A stretch of 6,491 nt of DNA from Natronohydrobacter sp. GTDB lineage: Bacteria > Pseudomonadota > Alphaproteobacteria > Rhodobacterales > Rhodobacteraceae. The notes beneath the pieces were generated by a model that had not been told where the DNA came from, made no database searches, and worked only from the letters and a program-made list of their open reading frames with translations. The stretch lies in the NCBI GenBank assembly GCA_007123015.1, contig SKSL01000095.1, positions 1 through 6,491 on the forward strand, written 5' to 3'. Shown here piece by piece: positions 3,558 to 6,491 of this stretch; position 1 is the first letter of the stretch, and each line of letters begins with the position of its first letter. Both the position numbers and the translations under genes were made by a program.

Positions 3558-6491
3558 ATGTCCAAGCTCGGTGAAGTGTGGGTCGATGTGCGGGGCGACG
3601 CGGATCCGCTCGTGTCGGACATCGGCTCCGGCCTGTCACAGGTCGAGGGGGTCGCCCAAGGGTTCGGGTCGCGGCTGGAGGCGGCACTGACCGGCCCGCT
3701 CGCGAGGGGCGCGGCGACGGCCGGGGCTGCGGCGGCGACCGCAATCGGTGCAGGCCTCACACAGGCCGGCCGGCTCGACGGGCAGATGCGTGAGGTCGTG
3801 ACCCTGTTCGGTCTGTCAGGCGCCGCCGCCGAAGCGTCAGTGACCAGCCTGCAGGTACCGGTCCGGGACTTGTCGACCACCCTCGGGATCGCCCAGTCGA
3901 ACGTCACCGACGGGTTGTATCAGGCGATCAGTGCCGGCGTGCCACGCGACAACGTGTTCGAGTTTCTCGACGCGGCCGGCCGCTTCGCGATCGGCGGTGT
4001 GACCGACATGAGTGCTGCCGTCGACGGGCTGACCACCGCGACCAATGCGTGGGGCATCGACGTGTCGCAGGTCGACAAGGTCGCCGATGCGTTCTTCGCG
4101 GCGATCCGGGGCGGCAAGACCAACGCAGAGGAGCTGTCCGCTTCGCTGTTCAACGTCGCGCCGTCCGCGTCGGCGGCCGGCGTGTCGTTGGAGGAAACGC
4201 TGGCGGCGACGGCAGCGCTGACCGCATCCGGTGTGCCGACGTCGGTGGCGACTACGCAGATCCGGCAAGCGATCGAGGAGCTGAACGACCCGTCGCGGGA
4301 GGTCGCGCAGGTCTTCGAGGAGTTGTCTGGACAGACGTTCAGGGACTTCATGGCGTCGGGCGGGACCATGCAAGAAGCGTTGCAGATGCTCGGCGATAAT
4401 GCGGCCGATTCGGGCATGCAGATCGGCGAGCTGTTCGGCTCCGTGCAGGCTTCGGCAGCAGCGACGACGCTGTACAACGACGCCTCTGGTGCGTTCGCCG
4501 AGAATCTGCGGCTGCAGGCAGACGCGGCCGGGATGGCAGCCGGCGCCTACGAGGTCGTCGCGGCCGGCGCCGCCCACCAGTTCGAGGTGTTCAAGCAGCA
4601 GGGCGCCGCACTGTTGACCACCCTCGGGCAGACGTTCCTGCCGTTCGTCAACGGCGTGCTCGGCGGCTTGACCCGGCTGATGGGCGGGTTCATGTCCTTG
4701 TCCGGGCCGACGCAGCGGTTCATCGCCGGGCTGGTCGGAGCGATCGCTGTGCTCGGCCCGCTGCCGCTGCTGCTGGGGAAGATGATCGGACCGCTGGCAA
4801 GAGCAGGCCGCGAGTTCATGCTGTTCGGCAAGATGCTGGCCGGCCTCGGCAAGCTGCTGCTCGCCAACCCGATCGTGCTCGGCCTCGTCGCCATCGGCGC
4901 CGCCCTCTACCTGCTGTGGACCCGATCGGAGACGTTCCGCAACATTGTCACCGCAGTGTGGGAGGCGGTCAAGACGGCGGCAGCAGCGGTCGTGGACTGG
5001 TTCATGGGCACGGCCGTACCGTGGCTCCAGAATGCGTGGGAGCGGATCAAGGTCGGCGTGCAGCTGCTGTGGCAGGTCATGCAGGCCGTCTGGGAGCGGA
5101 TCCGTGAGGCGGCGGCAGCGGCAGTCGAATGGTTCATGGCGAACGTCGCGCCGCGTCTGCAGGCCGTGTGGGAGGCGATCAAGACGGCGGCAGCAGCGGC
5201 TGCCGACTGGTTCATGACGCACGTCTGGCCGCTGTTCCAAGCGTTCGGTGAGCTGTTCTCCGCCCTGTGGGAGGGCGCATCCGGACGGTTCGGCGGCGTG
5301 TGGGACACGATCGTCGGGATCATGTCGACCACCTGGGATGTGCTGCAGACGATCTGGTCGGCGATCTCCGAGGCATGGTCGGTGCTGTGGGCTGCCATCC
5401 AGGCCGTGTGGGATGCGGTCGGCCCGCCGCTCATGACGATCATCTCGGCCGCCTGGGAACAACTGAAGGCCAATGTCGAGCTGGTGTGGACGGTCATCCG
5501 CACGGTGGTCGAGACGGTTCTTGGGGTCATTCAGGGCATTATCCAGACGGTGACGGCTGCGATCCGCGGCGACTGGCAGGGTGTCTGGGAGGGCATCAAG
5601 GCGATCTTCGCGTCAGTGTGGGATGGCATCAAGGGCGTCCTGTCCGCTGTCGCCACCTGGATCGGCAGTACCGTCCGACGGATGGTCGACCTGGTCCGAG
5701 ATCTGTTCGGGCGCATGCGCGACCGGGTGGTGGACTTCGTCGGTCGGATGCGAGATCGGGTCGTCGACTTTGTCGGCCGCATGCGCGACCGGGTTGTCGA
5801 GTTCGTCACCGGCCTGCGCGACCGGGTCGTCGAGACCGTCGGTGCCATGCGCGACCGTGCAGTCGAGACCGTCGGTGCCATGCGCGACCGGGTCGTCGAG
5901 TTCATCACCAACCTGCGCGACCGGGTCGTCGAACGGATCACAGACCTCCGTGACCGGTTCGTTGAGCGGTTCACTGCTCTGCGGGATCTGGTGTTGGCGA
6001 TCGCGACAGTCATCCGCGACCGGGTGGTCGAGTTCGTTACTGGGCTTCGCGACCGGGTGGTTGAGCGGATTACGAATCTGCGGGAGCAGGTCGTTCAGCG
6101 GTTCCAGGCGCTGCGGGATCTAGTGTTGGCGATCGCCGCTGTCGTCCGCGATCGGGTCACGCAAGCGTTCAATGCGTTGCGCGACAGGGTGACGTCGGCC
6201 GTCAATGCGGCCCGTGACCGGGTGACGTCGGCGATGAATGCGGCTCGTGACCGGGTGACGTCGGCAGCGAATGCGGCCCGCGATCGGGTGACGCAGGCGT
6301 TCAATGCGTTGCGCGATCGTGCTGCGCAGGCGGTCAACACGGCCCGGGACAGGGTGACGTCGGCAGCGAATGCGGCCCGCGACCGGGCGGTGAGCGCATT
6401 CAACGGCATGCGAGACCGGGTCGTGTCGGCAGTGAACGGTCTGCGGGACCGGGTCCGGTCGACGTTCGATTCAGTGGTGGACTTCGTGCGC
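3558..6491 (+). CDS. Tape measure protein, partial (3' end outside window)
   Basis: This protein sets tail length: it spans the tube lumen and is later ejected with DNA. The reading frame runs 978 codons from ATG 3558 to the window edge with no stop. AGG at 3549-3551 is a weak ribosome site. Residues about 75-330 look like the TP901-type tape measure core (DGQMREVVTLFGLSG near 73-87, GVTDMSAAVDGL near 147-158, NAWGIDVSQVDKVADAFF from 163). Hydrophobic segments lie at about 389-411 and 433-454 (NPIVLGLVAIGAALYLLW); such segments are thought to help DNA cross the host membrane. Residues 454-701 hold 24 tryptophans in 18- and 11-residue repeats, and 720-972 are 23 unbroken 11-residue units. There is no cysteine in all 978 residues. 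At about 0.15 nm per residue the visible part alone implies a tail of roughly 145 nm or more. No peptidase or lysozyme-like domain appears in this portion. Confidence 0.9.
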   Translation, partial: MSKLGEVWVDVRGDADPLVSDIGSGLSQVEGVAQGFGSRLEAALTGPLARGAATAGAAAATAIGAGLTQAGRLDGQMREVVTLFGLSGAAAEASVTSLQVPVRDLSTTLGIAQSNVTDGLYQAISAGVPRDNVFEFLDAAGRFAIGGVTDMSAAVDGLTTATNAWGIDVSQVDKVADAFFAAIRGGKTNAEELSASLFNVAPSASAAGVSLEETLAATAALTASGVPTSVATTQIRQAIEELNDPSREVAQVFEELSGQTFRDFMASGGTMQEALQMLGDNAADSGMQIGELFGSVQASAAATTLYNDASGAFAENLRLQADAAGMAAGAYEVVAAGAAHQFEVFKQQGAALLTTLGQTFLPFVNGVLGGLTRLMGGFMSLSGPTQRFIAGLVGAIAVLGPLPLLLGKMIGPLARAGREFMLFGKMLAGLGKLLLANPIVLGLVAIGAALYLLWTRSETFRNIVTAVWEAVKTAAAAVVDWFMGTAVPWLQNAWERIKVGVQLLWQVMQAVWERIREAAAAAVEWFMANVAPRLQAVWEAIKTAAAAAADWFMTHVWPLFQAFGELFSALWEGASGRFGGVWDTIVGIMSTTWDVLQTIWSAISEAWSVLWAAIQAVWDAVGPPLMTIISAAWEQLKANVELVWTVIRTVVETVLGVIQGIIQTVTAAIRGDWQGVWEGIKAIFASVWDGIKGVLSAVATWIGSTVRRMVDLVRDLFGRMRDRVVDFVGRMRDRVVDFVGRMRDRVVEFVTGLRDRVVETVGAMRDRAVETVGAMRDRVVEFITNLRDRVVERITDLRDRFVERFTALRDLVLAIATVIRDRVVEFVTGLRDRVVERITNLREQVVQRFQALRDLVLAIAAVVRDRVTQAFNALRDRVTSAVNAARDRVTSAMNAARDRVTSAANAARDRVTQAFNALRDRAAQAVNTARDRVTSAANAARDRAVSAFNGMRDRVVSAVNGLRDRVRSTFDSVVDFVR
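4953..5240 (+). repeat. Tryptophan-rich 18- plus 8-residue repeats in the tape measure protein
   Basis: Three related 18-residue units occur: AVWEAVKTAAAAVVDWFM (466-483), AVWERIREAAAAAVEWFM (510-527) and AVWEAIKTAAAAAADWFM (536-553). Each is followed by an 8-residue linker with P at position 5 and Q at position 8 (GTAVPWLQ, ANVAPRLQ, THVWPLFQ). A diverged 18-residue unit, NAWERIKVGVQLLWQVMQ (492-509), sits between the first linker and the second unit. The first and third units agree at about 48 of 54 bases by eye, so the duplication is visible at DNA level. Tape measure proteins are known for 11- and 18-residue repeats with aromatic residues at fixed positions. Confidence 0.8.
5715..6491 (+). 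repeat. Twenty-three tandem 33-bp (11-residue) units in the tape measure protein
   Basis: From residue 720 the protein is built of 11-residue units of the form [M/L/A/I/V]-R-D-R-V-V/T-x-x-[F/V/I/A]-x-x. Examples are MRDRVVDFVGR (units 1 and 2, identical), LRDRVVERITD (unit 7) and ARDRVTSAANA (units 17 and 20, identical). Units 1-23 run 5715-6473 with exactly 33 bases each. VVDFVR at 6474-6491 starts further sequence cut off by the window edge. Eleven residues make almost exactly three helical turns, so a long straight or slightly right-handed helical bundle is expected, with R and D on one face and V/F/A on another. No tryptophan or cysteine occurs in this block. Confidence 0.92.
5880..6143 (+). 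repeat. Duplicated 132-bp block (four 11-residue units) within the repeat array
   Basis: Units 6-9 (5880-6011) match units 10-13 (6012-6143) in order: MRDRVVEFITN with IRDRVVEFVTG, LRDRVVERITD with LRDRVVERITN, LRDRFVERFTA with LREQVVQRFQA, and LRDLVLAIATV with LRDLVLAIAAV. The last pair agrees at about 29 of 33 bases and is the only unit type lacking the second arginine, giving a hydrophobic stretch at residues 808-818 and again at 852-862. The array therefore appears to have grown by copying four-unit blocks as well as single units. Confidence 0.8.

Noticed and set aside
3837..5462. A 541-codon open frame on the minus strand opposite the tape measure gene
   Set aside because: Its low-complexity H/R/D/P-rich product mirrors the GC-rich codons and repeats of the plus-strand gene, with no recognisable domain. 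Long antisense frames are expected at this GC content.
5531..6409. Repetitive minus-strand frames (R-S-R and A-A-F-A-A-D-V-T type repeats)
   Set aside because: They are the reverse reading of the 33-bp repeats and have no independent support.
5715..6491. CRISPR-like array, because of regular 33-bp repeats
   Set aside because: There are no spacers: the repeats abut directly, keep codon phase, vary mainly as coding units do, and lie inside a continuous open frame.

Overview
The window is a stretch of the virion-structure operon of a siphovirus (long, non-contractile tail), or of a related prophage, from a high-GC Gram-positive host. The DNA is strongly GC-rich with mostly G or C at third codon positions. 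All genes lie on the plus strand, packed with overlaps of 1 to 4 bases or gaps under 40 bases. The tail-tube, adaptor and chaperone proteins resemble those of actinobacteriophages (Streptomyces, Micromonospora and similar hosts). That host call rests on recalled family resemblance, not a search. No integrase, attachment site, tRNA or host gene is present, so a free phage and a prophage cannot be told apart.

Layout, left to right: an uncertain 3' end of an upstream gene (1-122); a major tail (tube) protein (132-815); a head-to-tail adaptor (829-1608); a second cysteine-rich head-tail connector, stopper or terminator (1605-2126); a small protein with a duplicated D-L-x-G-W-P motif (2126-2425); an HK97 gp10-like tail-completion protein (2465-2884, GTG start); two overlapping tail assembly chaperone frames (2899-3279 and its -1 extension to 3530); and a tape measure protein that starts at 3558 and runs off the right edge after 978 codons without a stop.

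The genes fit one assembly pathway. The adaptor and connector build the neck on the portal, the gp10-like protein helps finish the neck/tail end, the chaperones coat the tape measure protein, and the tube protein polymerises around it to a length set by the tape. Three things stand out. (1) A probable -1 frameshift site: codon CCT at 3256-3258, a 7-base spacer, then a perfect 9-bp hairpin (3266-3290) whose loop holds the zero-frame stop codon. (2) The tape measure protein carries 23 consecutive 11-residue units with no insertion or deletion (5715-6473), with signs of 44-residue block duplication, preceded by a tryptophan-rich zone built from 18- and 8-residue units. (3) The tube gene lies upstream of the neck genes instead of just before the chaperones.

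I see no defence system, CRISPR array, mobile element or clearly new type of system. The novelty candidates lie in structural-gene architecture and recoding.
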